From NCBI GenBank assembly GCA_030148425.1, contig JASBTM010000008.1:558001-622000 (forward strand): a DNA stretch of 64,000 nucleotides, given 5' to 3'. This stretch comes from Hyphomicrobium sp. GTDB lineage: Bacteria > Pseudomonadota > Alphaproteobacteria > Rhizobiales > Hyphomicrobiaceae. Under the pieces are notes generated by a model that searched no databases, was not told where the DNA came from, and saw only the letters and a list, made by a program, of their open reading frames with translations. Position 1 is the stretch's first letter. Each line of letters starts with the position of its first letter. Below are positions 8,469 through 18,547 of the stretch, piece after piece. Made by a program: the position numbers and the translations under genes.

Positions 8469-8918
8469 CTAAGTGCCTCCCTTCTCCCCATTGAGAACGA
8501 ACGACAGCTTCTTGAAGCCGCCCTGGTTGATGCGGCTCATGACCTCCATCACCGTTCCGTAGTTCACACCTTTGTCGCCGCGAACGAAGATCGTCTCGTC
8601 GTAGCCGTTCCCGGCGATGGCCTTCAGCTTCGTAGACAACTCGTCCAACTGAACCTGGGTGTCGCCGATATAAACGTCGCCGTTGGCTTTCACCGTGACC
8701 GCCAGCGGGTCTTTCTTCGGGGGCTGGATCTCCTGGCCCTTGGATTCGGGTAAATTGACGTCGATGCCTGTCTGCAGCAGCGGCGCCGCAACCATGAAGA
8801 TGATCAGCAGCACGAGCATCACGTCGACCATCGGCGTGACGTTGATCTCGCTCATCGGCATATGCTTGCCGCGCCGACCGCGACCGCCGCCCCCGCCAGA
8901 CTTGACGCTCATACCCAT
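8469..8918 (-). CDS. tolR: Tol-Pal system protein TolR
   Basis: TolR is the ExbD-type partner of TolQ in the proton-driven motor. The 149-residue protein has a Gly/Arg-rich cytoplasmic N-terminus and the family segment SEINVTPMVDVMLVLLIIF, with the essential membrane Asp at residue 32. A periplasmic domain ends with the amphipathic FKKLSFVLN. The stop codon of tolQ is 4 bases before this ATG, as expected for a stoichiometric membrane complex. Confidence 0.96.
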   Translation of the reverse strand: MGMSVKSGGGGGRGRRGKHMPMSEINVTPMVDVMLVLLIIFMVAAPLLQTGIDVNLPESKGQEIQPPKKDPLAVTVKANGDVYIGDTQVQLDELSTKLKAIAGNGYDETIFVRGDKGVNYGTVMEVMSRINQGGFKKLSFVLNGEKGGT

Positions 8919-8922
8919 CGGC

Positions 8923-9639
8923 TTAAGCCCTCACGTCGATCTGCCGCGAAACGATCGCCGCAAACTCATCGGAAAATTGATAGAGGCGCTGCGATATCGC
9001 AGCCGAATCCGCCGAGAACTTGTTGTAGAAAATAACGGCAGGAATAGCGGCGACGAGGCCGAGAGCCGTGGCGAACAACGCTTCCGCGATGCCCGGCGCC
9101 ACGACAGCAAGCGAGGTATTCTTCGAGACCGCAATCGACTGGAAGCTCGTCATGATGCCCCAGACGGTTCCGAAGAGACCGACGAACGGCGCCGTCGAGC
9201 CGACCGTCGCAAGGAACAGAAGCCGCCTGTCGAGCCGCTCCATCTCGCGGCTGATCGTGACATCCATCACCTTTTCGACGCGAAGCTGAATGCCGCCCAG
9301 CGCCCGGATGTTGCCCTCGACCGAGCGTTTCCACTCGCGCATCGCGGCCACGAAGAGCGCCGCCATCGTGATCGTGCGCCCGCGCGACAAATTGGCGTAA
9401 AGCTCGTCCAGCGACTGGCCCGACCAGAACAGCTGCTCGAAGCGATCGCTTTCGACGCGAGCCCGGCGGAACGCCAGCAGCTTCTCGAAAATGATCGCCC
9501 AAGACCAGATGGACGCGAGCCCAAGCCCCGTCATCACGATCTTGACGACGATATGAGCCTGCATAAAAAGCTCGACGAATGAAAAACCGCCAGCTGCGAC
9601 CGGGGCAACGGCGCTCTGGGCGACATCCGCGGGATTCAT
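8923..9639 (-). CDS. tolQ: Tol-Pal system protein TolQ (MotA/TolQ/ExbB family)
   Basis: TolQ forms the pentameric inner-membrane channel around TolR. From ATG 9639 it has 238 residues, a normal length, with three membrane helices: the first around HIVVKIVMTGLGLASIWSWA, the others around VGSTAPFVGLFGTVWGIM and AEALFATALGLVAAIPAVIF. The GLFGTVWGI core is characteristic. A GGATGG lies 5-10 bases before ATG 9639; ATG 9651, four codons upstream, is an alternative. The much longer frame upstream has no TolQ features. Confidence 0.96.
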   Translation of the reverse strand: MNPADVAQSAVAPVAAGGFSFVELFMQAHIVVKIVMTGLGLASIWSWAIIFEKLLAFRRARVESDRFEQLFWSGQSLDELYANLSRGRTITMAALFVAAMREWKRSVEGNIRALGGIQLRVEKVMDVTISREMERLDRRLLFLATVGSTAPFVGLFGTVWGIMTSFQSIAVSKNTSLAVVAPGIAEALFATALGLVAAIPAVIFYNKFSADSAAISQRLYQFSDEFAAIVSRQIDVRA

Positions 9640-10023
9640 TTCACCATCCATGTCGAAGAACTGCGATACCCGTGCGCAACCGCACGGGCCGTGAAATTTC
9701 GGCTGCATTGGGATGCGCACGGCGCGGACCCAATGAAGTGGAACGCGCACGGGGCGAGCCCGAAGAAGAAAGCGTATGACGGCGTAATGTCGTCCACCCC
9801 GGCAACAAGCGCCCCCGCCATATGCACGTTGGGCTGAGAGCTTTTGCCGCCCAATATGACCAAACGAGGGCTTACTACAGCCCATGACGACGCCGCATCT
9901 CGGTGTTTATCCACGAAAAACGCGGCCGTTCGCCTCGCGACGAGGCATGACGGGCCGACTTTCGGATGTCAATCGGCGTTCGGACGCAATCTTCAGCTCT
10001 CTGCCGAATGCCCCCGTATCTCC
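9640..10023. other. Intergenic region between ybgC and tolQ
   Basis: This 384-base spacer is unusually long, because ybgC and tolQ often overlap or nearly touch. I see no gene or terminator in it. It contains several short, imperfect copies of a GTGCGC/GCGCACGG word (9671-9755) whose meaning is unclear. A promoter for tolQRAB may be located here. Confidence 0.4.
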
Positions 10024-10515
10024 TTAGGGCGCCGGATTTTTCTTGGCCTCCGCGTGCGCCGAAAAGGCTTCGCGCACCGCTGTGCTGAGACGCAGAGGTT
10101 TTCCCGAAATCGAAATCAGGACGACGACAACCACCGCCGTAACGAGACTGACGCCGTCGCGACTGATTGTCTGATCGAGAGTGACACTCGCGCCGCCAAG
10201 CTCCCGCACGCGCGTCTCGACTAGGAGAAGGTCATCCATCCGGCCCGGGCGCGCGAAATCGAACGTCATGCGGCGGACGACGAATGCGGCCGGCTCGGTG
10301 CTGTCGGTGCCGTCGATCAGCCGTCGCGCATCGGTGCCGAGAAGCCGCAGGAAATCCGTGCGTCCGCGCTCGCAATAGCGCACGTACGACGCATGATAGA
10401 CGACGCCGCCAGCATCGGTATCTTCGAAGTAGACGCGCACAGGAAGAATGTGCCGCTGGCCCGCCTCGTCACGAACGATACGGCCCGCGACATCCGGCCA
10501 TTGCTCGACGCTCAA
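10024..10515 (-). CDS. ybgC: Tol-Pal associated acyl-CoA thioesterase YbgC
   Basis: YbgC is a small hot-dog-fold thioesterase almost always encoded at the head of the tol-pal operon; it acts on short-chain or phospholipid-related acyl-CoA or acyl-ACP. The 163-residue protein contains the signature VYFEDTDAGGVVYHASYV, in which the Asp after FE is the catalytic residue. It begins with TTG, and this TTGA overlaps the stop codon of the metallophosphoesterase gene by 4 bases, suggesting coupled translation. Confidence 0.93.
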   Translation of the reverse strand: MSVEQWPDVAGRIVRDEAGQRHILPVRVYFEDTDAGGVVYHASYVRYCERGRTDFLRLLGTDARRLIDGTDSTEPAAFVVRRMTFDFARPGRMDDLLLVETRVRELGGASVTLDQTISRDGVSLVTAVVVVVLISISGKPLRLSTAVREAFSAHAEAKKNPAP

Positions 10516-11525
10516 ACCTCGCCCCCTTGTTCACCGCCGAGATTGAGAACGACGATCTCCGGCGGCGACCCAAACCGCACCGGCAACGACGAGCAGCCGA
10601 GACCGCCCGACACGATCAAATGCCGCCCACCCTCGATGATATGCCCGTAAGCATATCGCGATCCATAGATCGAAGGAACGACCGGCGCATAGCCCATGAT
10701 GCGAACCTGGCCGCCGTGCGTATGCCCGGCGAGCGTCAGCGAAACCCGGCTCGAAACTTCAGGAAAAATATCCGGCTCGTGCACCATGAGAATGACCGGC
10801 GAGTCGTCCGTGATATGACGCATCGTGCCGGAGAGATCGTCGACCCCAGTGTAGCCGGCTGATCGCGTCGGCACGGCTTCATCATGTTCGTCTTGGCGAC
10901 CGCGGAAGGCCCACTGATCGCCGAGACCGGCGATCCAGAAAGCGTGGCCATCCTTCTCGAATTTTACCGCCGTATTTTCATAGACCGGAATACCGACAGC
11001 CGTGAGCGCCAGTCCGGCAGGCGTCGGCCCTGCGCGACGTCTTTGAACTTCGGCCGATTGCCACCAATCGTGATTGCCGAGCACAGCGTGCACCCCGAGA
11101 GGCGCCTTGAGATCTGCAAGAACTGCGGCCCACGCCTCGTCTTTTACGGCGCCGGAATACATACCGAGGCGCAGCCCGACGACGAAATCTCCGAGAAGCA
11201 GAACGGCATCGGCTTTAAGAAGGTTGGTCTGCTCGACGATGCGTTTGAGACGCTCGATCGACATCCAGGGTTCGCAGACGTGAAGATCGGCGAGAACTGC
11301 GAGCCGGAGCTTAAGGCCTGGCGTCCACTTCGGCGGCGTCAGCTCATAGGCGGTGACATGTTCTTGGAAGGCTTCGGCAATCGCGTAGCCGCTGAGGGCC
11401 GTCGAGCCCACGCCCGCGACACCGGTCATCTTCAACAGATCGCGGCGGCTGATCAAATCAGATCCCTTCGCTCCCGGAGTTTCGAGTGCGGGCGCACAGT
11501 CGCCAGGAAATGCTGTCCAAACCAT
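10512..11525 (-). CDS. Tat-exported metallophosphoesterase (YkuE-like)
   Basis: This is a calcineurin-like phosphoesterase of 337 residues. All metal-binding motifs can be read in order: LADLH (about residue 76), LLGDF, LGNHDWW, MVHEPD and LAGHTHGGQ. The N-terminus has a twin-arginine signal (SRRDLLKMTGVAGVG), so the enzyme should be folded and metal-loaded before export to the periplasm. The exact start is uncertain: ATG 11525 is used, but a TTG just before the SRR motif is also possible. The substrate is unknown; the nearest described relatives are phosphoesterases of the YkuE/phospholipid type. It lies 32 bases after ruvB and overlaps ybgC. Confidence 0.85.
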   Translation of the reverse strand: MVWTAFPGDCAPALETPGAKGSDLISRRDLLKMTGVAGVGSTALSGYAIAEAFQEHVTAYELTPPKWTPGLKLRLAVLADLHVCEPWMSIERLKRIVEQTNLLKADAVLLLGDFVVGLRLGMYSGAVKDEAWAAVLADLKAPLGVHAVLGNHDWWQSAEVQRRRAGPTPAGLALTAVGIPVYENTAVKFEKDGHAFWIAGLGDQWAFRGRQDEHDEAVPTRSAGYTGVDDLSGTMRHITDDSPVILMVHEPDIFPEVSSRVSLTLAGHTHGGQVRIMGYAPVVPSIYGSRYAYGHIIEGGRHLIVSGGLGCSSLPVRFGSPPEIVVLNLGGEQGGEV

Positions 11526-11557
11526 GAACTATTTAAGGAATTGCTTGAGGAGCGGCG

Positions 11558-12601
11558 TTAGGTCTCGCCGTCGTCGAAGATCGGAAGCTCCTGCGTCGCC
11601 GCGCGCCCGGCCGGTCCGTTAACGCCCAGGTGACGATAGCTCTTGAGCGTCAGAACCCGCCCCCGCGGCGTTCGGGCGATGAAACCCTGCTGCAGCAAAA
11701 ACGGTTCGACGATCTCCTCGAGCGCGTCGCGGGGTTCCGACAGTGCCGCCGCCAGCGTCTCGACGCCCACAGGGCCGCCTTCGTAATGTTTGAGAATGCA
11801 GCCGAGATAGCGATGATCGAGCGCATCGAGCCCCTCGGCATCGACTTCGAGCATCTTCAGCGCCCGGTCCGCGACCTCCGCGTTGATGACCGCGGCGCCC
11901 TCAACGGCCGCAAAGTCGCGAACACGTCGAAGCAGGCGGCCTGCGATACGCGGCGTCCCCCGCGAGCGTTTTGCGATCTCGCGCGCGCCATCCGGCGACA
12001 TCGCTGCGCCGAGCACCCGCGCCCCGCGACCCACCACGAGTTCAAGCTCGGCAATAGAATAAAAATTGAGACGAACAGGAATCCCAAACCTGTCGCGCAA
12101 CGGATTGGTCAACAGCCCCGCGCGCGTTGTGGCGCCGACCAGCGTGAACTTCGGCAGATCGATGCGAACCGATCGCGCCGCTGGCCCCTCGCCGATCATC
12201 AGGTCGAGCTGAAAATCCTCCATCGCCGGATAGAGAATTTCTTCCACCGCCGGATTGAGACGGTGGATTTCGTCGATGAAGAGCACGTCGCGCTCTTCGA
12301 GATTGGTCAGAAGCGCCGCGAGGTCGCCCGCTTTCGAAATGACGGGGCCGGACGTCGCCCGGAAGCCGACGCCGAGTTCCTTCGACAGAATCTGCGCCAG
12401 CGTCGTCTTGCCGAGCCCCGGCGGCCCTGCGAACAGCACATGATCGAGCGCGTCGCCCCGTCCTCGCGCCGCCGTTATGAAAACGCGAAGGTTGGCGCGC
12501 GCCTGCTCCTGCCCGACGAAATCGTCGAGCGACTGCGGGCGGATCGTCGCCTCAAAGGCGTCCGCCTCCTTCCGCGCACTGCTGACGAGCCTGTCGGTCA
12601 T
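11558..12601 (-). CDS. ruvB: Holliday junction branch migration ATPase RuvB
   Basis: RuvB is the hexameric AAA+ motor that drives branch migration of Holliday junctions with RuvA. The 347-residue protein has the N-terminal family sequence [18 protein letters not shown] and Walker [12 protein letters not shown]. Walker B is [10 protein letters not shown], the sensor I region is [10 protein letters not shown] and the arginine-finger region is NPLRDRFG. The winged-helix DNA-binding C-terminus includes [10 protein letters not shown]. It is in one run with ruvC and ruvA, with one membrane-protein gene between ruvA and ruvB. Confidence 0.98.
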   Translation of the reverse strand: MTDRLVSSARKEADAFEATIRPQSLDDFVGQEQARANLRVFITAARGRGDALDHVLFAGPPGLGKTTLAQILSKELGVGFRATSGPVISKAGDLAALLTNLEERDVLFIDEIHRLNPAVEEILYPAMEDFQLDLMIGEGPAARSVRIDLPKFTLVGATTRAGLLTNPLRDRFGIPVRLNFYSIAELELVVGRGARVLGAAMSPDGAREIAKRSRGTPRIAGRLLRRVRDFAAVEGAAVINAEVADRALKMLEVDAEGLDALDHRYLGCILKHYEGGPVGVETLAAALSEPRDALEEIVEPFLLQQGFIARTPRGRVLTLKSYRHLGVNGPAGRAATQELPIFDDGET

Positions 12602-12653
12602 GGTTTGTTCGTGAGGCTATTCGGCCTCGTCGTCAAGTCGGCGCCGAAAACGC

Positions 12654-13091
12654 TCAGGCTTTCCCCGGATCGCGCAGAATACCCCCGGCAATCAGAAGTG
12701 CCCGCATGCCGATGGCGACAAGCCCCGCAAGGAAAGCCAGAAACGGCAGCGCGCCGCCCGCGGGAAACGGGAAGATGATCGCGCCCGCCATGAAAGCCAG
12801 CACGCCCGCGACCGCCGCATGAAGCCAGCTATAGGTCCCCGTTTGAAGGACGAACGGCGTCAGCCCCAATGCCGCGACCGTTGCAGGCAGCGCACTCCAG
12901 ACGAACGAATCGATCGCCACCTCCCCGATCGCTTCGCCGGAATGCGGCGGCAGCAACCCCTCCGCCGCCGGGCCGAGAAATTGGAGCGCGACAAAAACCA
13001 GCCCAGCAAAGAACGGCACGGCAAGCGACGTGATCAGCACCATCCAAAGCGCCCTCAGTCCGTTGCTGAGTTTTTCGTTTTCGCTGGGCAC
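12654..13091 (-). CDS. Four-helix membrane protein inserted between ruvA and ruvB
   Basis: This protein of about 145 residues has four hydrophobic segments (ALWMVLITSLAVPFFAGLVF; SALPATVAALGLTPFVL; WLHAAVAGVLAFMAGAII; FLAFLAGLVAIGMRALLI). It has a short charged N-terminus. I see no catalytic motif and no family I can name. It starts with GTG and lacks a good Shine-Dalgarno sequence, so the start is tentative. A gene between ruvA and ruvB on the same strand is likely co-transcribed with them; no link with recombination is implied by the sequence. Confidence 0.65.
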   Translation of the reverse strand: MPSENEKLSNGLRALWMVLITSLAVPFFAGLVFVALQFLGPAAEGLLPPHSGEAIGEVAIDSFVWSALPATVAALGLTPFVLQTGTYSWLHAAVAGVLAFMAGAIIFPFPAGGALPFLAFLAGLVAIGMRALLIAGGILRDPGKA

Positions 13092-13132
13092 GGGGCACGC
13101 GTCCTATGTGAGAGGAATCGAGGTGGCGGCGC

Positions 13133-13762
13133 TCAGCGCGCCAGCTCTTTGAGGCTGCGCTTGATCAGGCCCGCCGTATCGGCGGTTTCGCCCAGCTCCT
13201 TCGCGGCGACAGCGACGGCGGCATTCGCCTGCGCCGGGTTGTAGCCGAGATTCGTCAGCGCCGAGAGAGCTTCCGCGAAGGCGAGGTTGCCAGGCGGAAC
13301 ACTCGCGGCCGGAGAAGCAGACCCTGCCGCAGCCGCCGGAATGTTATGCCCGCTGAGCGAAAGCCCCGGAGCCTTGTCCTTCAATTCGGCGACAATCCGC
13401 TGCGCGAGCTTTTTGCCGACGCCCGGCGCTTCTTCGACCGCCGCGAAGTTTCCAAATGCGACGGCGTTAGCGAGATCCTGCGGCGCCATCACGCCGAGCA
13501 CGCTCAGAGCCACCTTCGCGCCGACGCCCTGAATCGTCTGCAGCGTACGAAACCAGCTACGCTCGAATTCGCTCTGGAATCCGAACAACCGTATCGCATC
13601 CTCACGCACGTGCGTGTCGATGGTCAGCGATACGTCGTCGCCCGGCTTTAGATTGCGAAGTGTCCGCGTCGACGCCTGAACCTCGTAGCCGACGCCGTGG
13701 ACGTCGATGACGAGATGGCTTTCGCCGACGGCATCGACCTTACCTTTGAGCTTACCAATCAT
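13133..13762 (-). CDS. ruvA: Holliday junction recognition protein RuvA
   Basis: RuvA tetramers bind four-way junctions and load RuvB. The 209-residue protein starts with the OB-fold [20 protein letters not shown]. It has two helix-hairpin-helix motifs in the middle ([14 protein letters not shown] and [13 protein letters not shown]) and ends with a short C-terminal RuvB-binding domain after a Pro/Ala-rich linker. Its ATG overlaps the stop codon of ruvC by 4 bases (ATGA), so translation is probably coupled. Confidence 0.97.
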   Translation of the reverse strand: MIGKLKGKVDAVGESHLVIDVHGVGYEVQASTRTLRNLKPGDDVSLTIDTHVREDAIRLFGFQSEFERSWFRTLQTIQGVGAKVALSVLGVMAPQDLANAVAFGNFAAVEEAPGVGKKLAQRIVAELKDKAPGLSLSGHNIPAAAAGSASPAASVPPGNLAFAEALSALTNLGYNPAQANAAVAVAAKELGETADTAGLIKRSLKELAR

Positions 13763-14286
13763 GTTTCGGCGACCTTCGGGGCGTATGCCGCCACGCGTTG
13801 ACGGGCAACGCGATGATGCGCATGTGTGATGGCGATCGCGAGCGCATCGGCTTCATCGGCGCAGCCGAACGTCGCCTTCGGCAGTAGGAATGCAATCATC
13901 GCCTGGATCTGATGCTTTTCCGCGTGGCCCGCGCCGACCACGGATTTCTTGATGAGGTTCGGCGTATATTCCGCGACTTTCAATCCGAGGCGGGCCGGAG
14001 CCAGCAAGACGGCGCCACGGGCCTGCCCGAGCTTGAGCGTCGACCGCGGGTTTTCGTTGACGAACGTCTCTTCGACGGCGGCTTCTGACGGGCTGAAGCT
14101 CTGGATGACGCCTGTCACCTCGTCGAACAGCGCTGAAAGCCGATAGGCAAGATCATCGTCCTTCGGCGGCGTAATGACTCCGGACGCCACGTACACAAGA
14201 CGCACGCCATCGGATTCGATGACGCCCCACCCCGTGCGGCGCAAACCCGGATCGATGCCAATGATGCGAATCGTTCGTCCATTCAT
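13759..14286 (-). CDS. ruvC: Crossover junction endodeoxyribonuclease RuvC
   Basis: RuvC resolves Holliday junctions by symmetric cleavage. The 175-residue protein has the RNase H-like fold with all catalytic acidic residues visible: Asp in [13 protein letters not shown], Glu in AAVEETFVN, and the Asp pair in [16 protein letters not shown]. The start ATG overlaps the stop codon of the preceding membrane hydrolase gene by 4 bases, and its own stop overlaps ruvA in the same way. Confidence 0.97.
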   Translation of the reverse strand: MNGRTIRIIGIDPGLRRTGWGVIESDGVRLVYVASGVITPPKDDDLAYRLSALFDEVTGVIQSFSPSEAAVEETFVNENPRSTLKLGQARGAVLLAPARLGLKVAEYTPNLIKKSVVGAGHAEKHQIQAMIAFLLPKATFGCADEADALAIAITHAHHRVARQRVAAYAPKVAET

Positions 14287-16385
14287 GCTCTTCGCATAGC
14301 ACGAACCGCATAGGGCGCCGAAGGTGTCGTTAGAGGCGGCGGAAGCGGCGGCGGCTTGGTGGCGTCCGCAACCTTGCCCGTCAAAATCGCGTCGAGCGCC
14401 TCCGCGACGTCGGGCTCGGTCCAGTAGCCGGTGTGTCCGCCCATGCCCATGACGTGATTGTCGATACGCAGTCCCGGCGGCGGTGAGATGCGCCCGCCGA
14501 TGTAGTCATCCAGGCGGTAAAGATTGATCCAGCACTTGAGGCGCGCTGCAATTCCCAATGGCACGGTGTTGGAGGCGGCGTACTCGCTGAAATACTTCTG
14601 GTAGATGCTGCCGAGCGGCGAGCCGAATGTCAGCAGCGCCGGAGCAGCGTCTCCGAGCCGCGTATAGTGCGGGCCATTGTCCCGCAGAAAATCGTAGACG
14701 ATGACCGAGCCCTGGCTGTGCGCCAGAAAGATCACGCCGTCGTAGCCCTGGTTCTGCACGAAGTGTTCGAGCACCAGATTGAGGCGACCCTGAATGCGCT
14801 CGCGCCTCAGCCGGCGATGCCGCAACCGGAATACCGATGGAATGAAATACGCGGCCGTCTCCTGCCGTGGCTGATAATGATGATCGATCAGGTCACGCGC
14901 GAAGTTCGCGACGTTCGCAACGCGCCGTCCGAAAAAGAACGGCAAGATCAACGCGACACCCGCCGCGACCGGTAGAATGTAGCCGCGCAGCGTCACGAAG
15001 ACCTGATTGTTGTCGAGATACGGCTGCACGAAAACCAGCGCGAAGATGACAAGGAACGCGACGATCATCAATCCGACGAGCACGGGATTGAAGAGCAGCC
15101 GCGGCATGCTGCGCGCCGTCTGCTCGAGGTCGGAGAGCCCTCGCCGTGCCTTCATCTGCCGGATTTCGATCAGGAGCATTCCGGCGACGATCAGCATCAG
15201 CACGGTGAACGCTGCCGATGCGTAAATGAATTTGAAACGCCCGATCCAGTCGAGCTCGATGTCCGGCACCTGCACAAGTTTCGCGACGGAACTGTCAGGC
15301 GCGATCTTATGCGCATCGATCGCCGTTTGAATGTACGGCTGCGCTTCCTTCAGCGTCGTGATCGTTTCGGCCCGGTTGAGCATTGGATAGATCACGCTGA
15401 CGACGACCGTCGTCCAGAGCATGAACTGCATGATCAGGATGGCAATGCTCGTCGACACCGTCGACAGGCGCGAGCGATCGCCTGTGAACCGCGCGCGTAT
15501 CCACGATAGCGCCAGCAAGACGGTCGCCAGCAGCACCAATCCGCCCCAGAAGCGCCAGCCCCAGATGATGATCTTGTAAAGCCCGTCGATGTAGCAGGCG
15601 GGGTTTGTCGCTCCTGCAGCGCAGTCGAGCGCCTGCGGACTGATCGCGCGCTCCGGCCCCATCTTGAGTTCCGGGATGTGCTTCAAGACGGCTAGCAGCG
15701 AATTGTTGAACGTCAGCGCGAATACGCCCGCTGCCGATACCGCAAGCCAGAACACGGTGTCGTACCACGAGTAGTCCTGCTGCCGGCTGATGCGGTAAAA
15801 CACATACAGCGCGCCGACAAAAATAATGCCCGTCACGATCAGGATTTGCTGACGCGTGTCCATCACATCGGCCGAAACCGACTGCGGCTCGAACAGAAAC
15901 AGCGCGCAGATCGCGGACGTCACGATCGTCAGCGCCGCGCTCGGACCGCGGATCAGCCAGCCCGCGACCCAGAGGATCTTACGGAGAATCCAGGACGTCG
16001 CGTCCTTGGTCCGGCTCAACATCGCGTCGACGAGATGGTGCGATTCAAAAATAACGCGAAAGAGCTGCAGCAATGTATTGACGCGGCCCGGCTGCCCTTC
16101 GGTCAGATCGGCCCAGTGCAGCTCGACCGCTTCGATCTCGATGCCGCTGTTATGCGCGGCTCCGCGGCGAATGACGGGAAAGACCGGCGGCGGCTTTGCG
16201 ACCTCCGGCTCCGGCATGCGGTTATATTCGTTGGCGGGAGACACACTGTAGCCGGGCCTCGTCGCGGCCAGCGTATCGAGGACCGCGTTGACGCAATAGC
16301 CGGGCTCCGTCTCGCCCACACCGTGGACAACGACCAGTCCGACACGCACCCGGCCCCTGCCGCCCGATGGCCCGTCCGCCGCCAT
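14283..16385 (-). CDS. Multi-spanning membrane protein with split alpha/beta-hydrolase fold
   Basis: This 700-residue protein begins with a short beta strand and VVVHGVGET, like the oxyanion strand of alpha/beta hydrolases. A long central region with about seven to eight membrane helices follows (about residues 140-505). The rest of the hydrolase core comes after it: nucleophile elbow [14 protein letters not shown] (Ser about residue 580), [15 protein letters not shown], and a possible catalytic His in [14 protein letters not shown] near the C-terminus. A GGGAG sequence 7 bases before ATG 16385 fixes the start. It overlaps ruvC by 4 bases and heads the ruv-tol run. A lipase or esterase acting at the inner membrane is inferred; the substrate is unknown. 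Confidence 0.75.
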   Translation of the reverse strand: MAADGPSGGRGRVRVGLVVVHGVGETEPGYCVNAVLDTLAATRPGYSVSPANEYNRMPEPEVAKPPPVFPVIRRGAAHNSGIEIEAVELHWADLTEGQPGRVNTLLQLFRVIFESHHLVDAMLSRTKDATSWILRKILWVAGWLIRGPSAALTIVTSAICALFLFEPQSVSADVMDTRQQILIVTGIIFVGALYVFYRISRQQDYSWYDTVFWLAVSAAGVFALTFNNSLLAVLKHIPELKMGPERAISPQALDCAAGATNPACYIDGLYKIIIWGWRFWGGLVLLATVLLALSWIRARFTGDRSRLSTVSTSIAILIMQFMLWTTVVVSVIYPMLNRAETITTLKEAQPYIQTAIDAHKIAPDSSVAKLVQVPDIELDWIGRFKFIYASAAFTVLMLIVAGMLLIEIRQMKARRGLSDLEQTARSMPRLLFNPVLVGLMIVAFLVIFALVFVQPYLDNNQVFVTLRGYILPVAAGVALILPFFFGRRVANVANFARDLIDHHYQPRQETAAYFIPSVFRLRHRRLRRERIQGRLNLVLEHFVQNQGYDGVIFLAHSQGSVIVYDFLRDNGPHYTRLGDAAPALLTFGSPLGSIYQKYFSEYAASNTVPLGIAARLKCWINLYRLDDYIGGRISPPPGLRIDNHVMGMGGHTGYWTEPDVAEALDAILTGKVADATKPPPLPPPLTTPSAPYAVRAMRRA

Positions 16386-16550
16386 GCTTACTCCCGTACG
16401 CCGTGTACGCCCCAATCCTAGCGCGTTTTACCCGCAAAGCACGTCTCCCTCGCTTTGCGGCCGCACCGTCTCGTAAAACCTCAAGATTTGGGCTTTAGTG
16501 TTGCGGGATGAATATCATATTGGCAACCTGACGCCACCGCAGAGGATGAG

Positions 16551-16868
16551 ATGAACCCGACCTTCCTGCATCCAGAGTGGATTGTGGCGGGCATAGCGCT
16601 GTTCCTGGGCGGAATTTGGCTATTTCGCTGGGGAAGACGCAACAATAAGAGCGCCGAGATCGCCGCCGCCACGGCCGAAGCCGCCATTAACAAACTTCGT
16701 AAAAATTCTTCGGCGAAGATAAATACGGCCGCTTCCGGTTCCACCCGAGGCAGCGCCGCGGTGCGGTTCCGCAACTCGATGGCGCAATTCCTCGGCATCG
16801 TCGGCGCGCTGATGATCATCGCCGGATTGGTCGCGATGATCTTCGGCGTGTTCTACACGGGCGGTTAG
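16551..16868 (+). CDS. Small membrane protein with two predicted helices
   Basis: This 105-residue protein has one hydrophobic segment near the N-terminus ([16 protein letters not shown]) and one at the C-terminus ([19 protein letters not shown]). A basic, Ala-rich stretch lies between them (residues 28-70). A GAGG lies just before ATG 16551. It is the only plus-strand gene in the first 20 kb. Its stop codon overlaps that of yebC by 4 bases tail to tail (TTAG), so the two transcripts converge. No family recognised. Confidence 0.65.
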   Translation: MNPTFLHPEWIVAGIALFLGGIWLFRWGRRNNKSAEIAAATAEAAINKLRKNSSAKINTAASGSTRGSAAVRFRNSMAQFLGIVGALMIIAGLVAMIFGVFYTGG

Positions 16869-17614
16869 GCCGCCGTCAGCTTCTTCAGCACTTCGTCGGA
16901 AATTTCGAAGTTGGCGAACACGTTCTGAACGTCGTCGTCGTCTTCGAGCGCGCCCAGCATCTTCATGATCGTCTGCGCGTTGTCCTCGTCGACGGGCGTC
17001 GTGAGGTTCGGCTTCCAGATCGCCTTGACGCCCCGCGGTTCGCCGAGTTTCTTCTCGAGCGCCGCGGCGACCGTTCCGAGAGTTTCGAACGCCGTCGTGA
17101 TGACATGGCCCGTATCGTCGGACTGAACGTCGTCGGCGCCCGCGTCGATGGCGGCTTCCAGCACCGCCTCGCCCGAACCGGCTTCGAGCTTGTAGGTGAT
17201 TTCGCCGATGTGATTGAACATATGGCCGACTGAGCCTGTCGCGCCGAGATTGCCATTATACTTCGTGAAAACGCTGCGGACGACGCCGCCCGTGCGATTG
17301 CGGTTGTCGGTCAGAGCTTCGACAATGACGGCAACGCCGCCTGTGCCATAGCCTTCGTACCGGACGGCCTCATAGTTCGCGAGATCTCCGCCCAGCGCCT
17401 TCTTGATGGCGCGCTCGATGTTGTCCTTCGGCATGTTCTCGGCCCGCGCTTCCTGGATGGCGAGCCGCAGCCTCGGGTTCATGTCGGGATCGGGCGTTCC
17501 CGTCTTCGCAGCGACCGTGATTTCGCGCGCGAGCTTCGCAAAGAGCTTCGAACGCATGGCGTCCTGCTTGCCCTTGCGGTGCATGATGTTCTTAAATTGC
17601 GAATGGCCAGCCAT
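16865..17614 (-). CDS. yebC: YebC/PmpR family protein
   Basis: The product belongs to the YebC/PmpR family, long annotated as transcriptional regulators and more recently implicated in relieving ribosome stalling. The 249-residue protein shows the family start [19 protein letters not shown] and the internal sequences [27 protein letters not shown] and [19 protein letters not shown]. Length and motifs are fully typical. It is often adjacent to ruvC in bacteria; here a membrane hydrolase and a small convergent gene lie between them. Confidence 0.93.
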   Translation of the reverse strand: MAGHSQFKNIMHRKGKQDAMRSKLFAKLAREITVAAKTGTPDPDMNPRLRLAIQEARAENMPKDNIERAIKKALGGDLANYEAVRYEGYGTGGVAVIVEALTDNRNRTGGVVRSVFTKYNGNLGATGSVGHMFNHIGEITYKLEAGSGEAVLEAAIDAGADDVQSDDTGHVITTAFETLGTVAAALEKKLGEPRGVKAIWKPNLTTPVDEDNAQTIMKMLGALEDDDDVQNVFANFEISDEVLKKLTAA

Positions 17615-17706
17615 GCTCGTGCTCGTTTGGCGTTAAGAATTGCGCTGAGATCCGTCTTTTGCTGCAACGGGAGGTCGGCGGTCAAGGGCAGCCGACCTAT
17701 TCGCGC

Positions 17707-18534
17707 TTAAGCGGTGGCCCAGAATGCAGGTGTCGCGTGTTCGAGATGCGGCCCGAGCCTGAGCGGCGACGCATTCTTGGCCAGACCCGTTGCATCGTCG
17801 ACATCGACGGCAAATCCCGAGATTGTCCCTGGACCGACCGCCGGCTCATAGCGCCCGCGCGGAATACGAGTCAGAAAGCGATTGATCGGCTCGTCCGGGT
17901 CCATACCGAGGACCGAGTTGTAGTCCCCGCACATACCTGCGTCCGACATATAGGCTGTGCCGCCAGGAAGAATCCGCCCGTCGGCCGTCGGCGTGTGGGT
18001 ATGCGTGCCCACCACCAAGCTGACGCGTCCGTCGAGGAACAGCCCGAATGCCTGTTTCTCGCTCGTCGCCTCGGCGTGAAAATCGATTAGGATCGCGTCC
18101 GCGCCGCTTTTAAGCGCGCAGGCCGTCAGTTCGGCGTCGACCGCGCGGAACGGGCAATCGATCTCCGTCATGAAAACCCGGCCCATGGCGTTCACGACGA
18201 GCACATCAGCGCCGCTTTTCGCGCGCAGCAGCGTCGCGCCCTTGCCGGGCGTTCCCTTCGGAAAATTGAGCGGCCTAACGAGACGATCATGACGCTCGAT
18301 GAAAACCAGCGCGTCTTTCTGATCGAAAGCGTGATTGCCGAGCGTCACGCAATCCGCCCCGGCATCGATGAGATCGTTGAGAATGGCTTCCGTTATGCCG
18401 AACCCACCCGCGGAATTCTCGCCATTGATGACGACGAAATCCAGTCCATACCGCTTGATGAGTCCCGGAAGCGCATCGCAAACCACCGTTCGGCCAGCTT
18501 TGCCGACGATATCCCCGAGAAACAAAAGACGCAT
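17707..18534 (-). CDS. YmdB family metallophosphoesterase (cyclic nucleotide phosphodiesterase-like)
   Basis: This 275-residue protein matches the TIGR00282/YmdB family, whose Bacillus member hydrolyses 2',3'-cyclic nucleotides. Metal ligands are visible in order: FLGDIVGKAGR (Asp8), INGENSAGG, TLGNHAFDQ, LIDFHAEATSEK and GTHTHTPTAD, followed by MCGDYNSVLGM. Length is normal for the family. It lies 13 bases downstream of the 5-formyltetrahydrofolate cyclo-ligase gene and is probably co-transcribed with it. Confidence 0.9.
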   Translation of the reverse strand: MRLLFLGDIVGKAGRTVVCDALPGLIKRYGLDFVVINGENSAGGFGITEAILNDLIDAGADCVTLGNHAFDQKDALVFIERHDRLVRPLNFPKGTPGKGATLLRAKSGADVLVVNAMGRVFMTEIDCPFRAVDAELTACALKSGADAILIDFHAEATSEKQAFGLFLDGRVSLVVGTHTHTPTADGRILPGGTAYMSDAGMCGDYNSVLGMDPDEPINRFLTRIPRGRYEPAVGPGTISGFAVDVDDATGLAKNASPLRLGPHLEHATPAFWATA

Positions 18535-18547
18535 GAAAAGGTCCGGA

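Noticed and set aside
7416..8753. 445-codon plus-strand frame antisense to tolA and tolR, Ser/Phe/Gly-rich
   Set aside because: Its odd composition is the complement of the Lys/Ala/Glu repeats of TolA.
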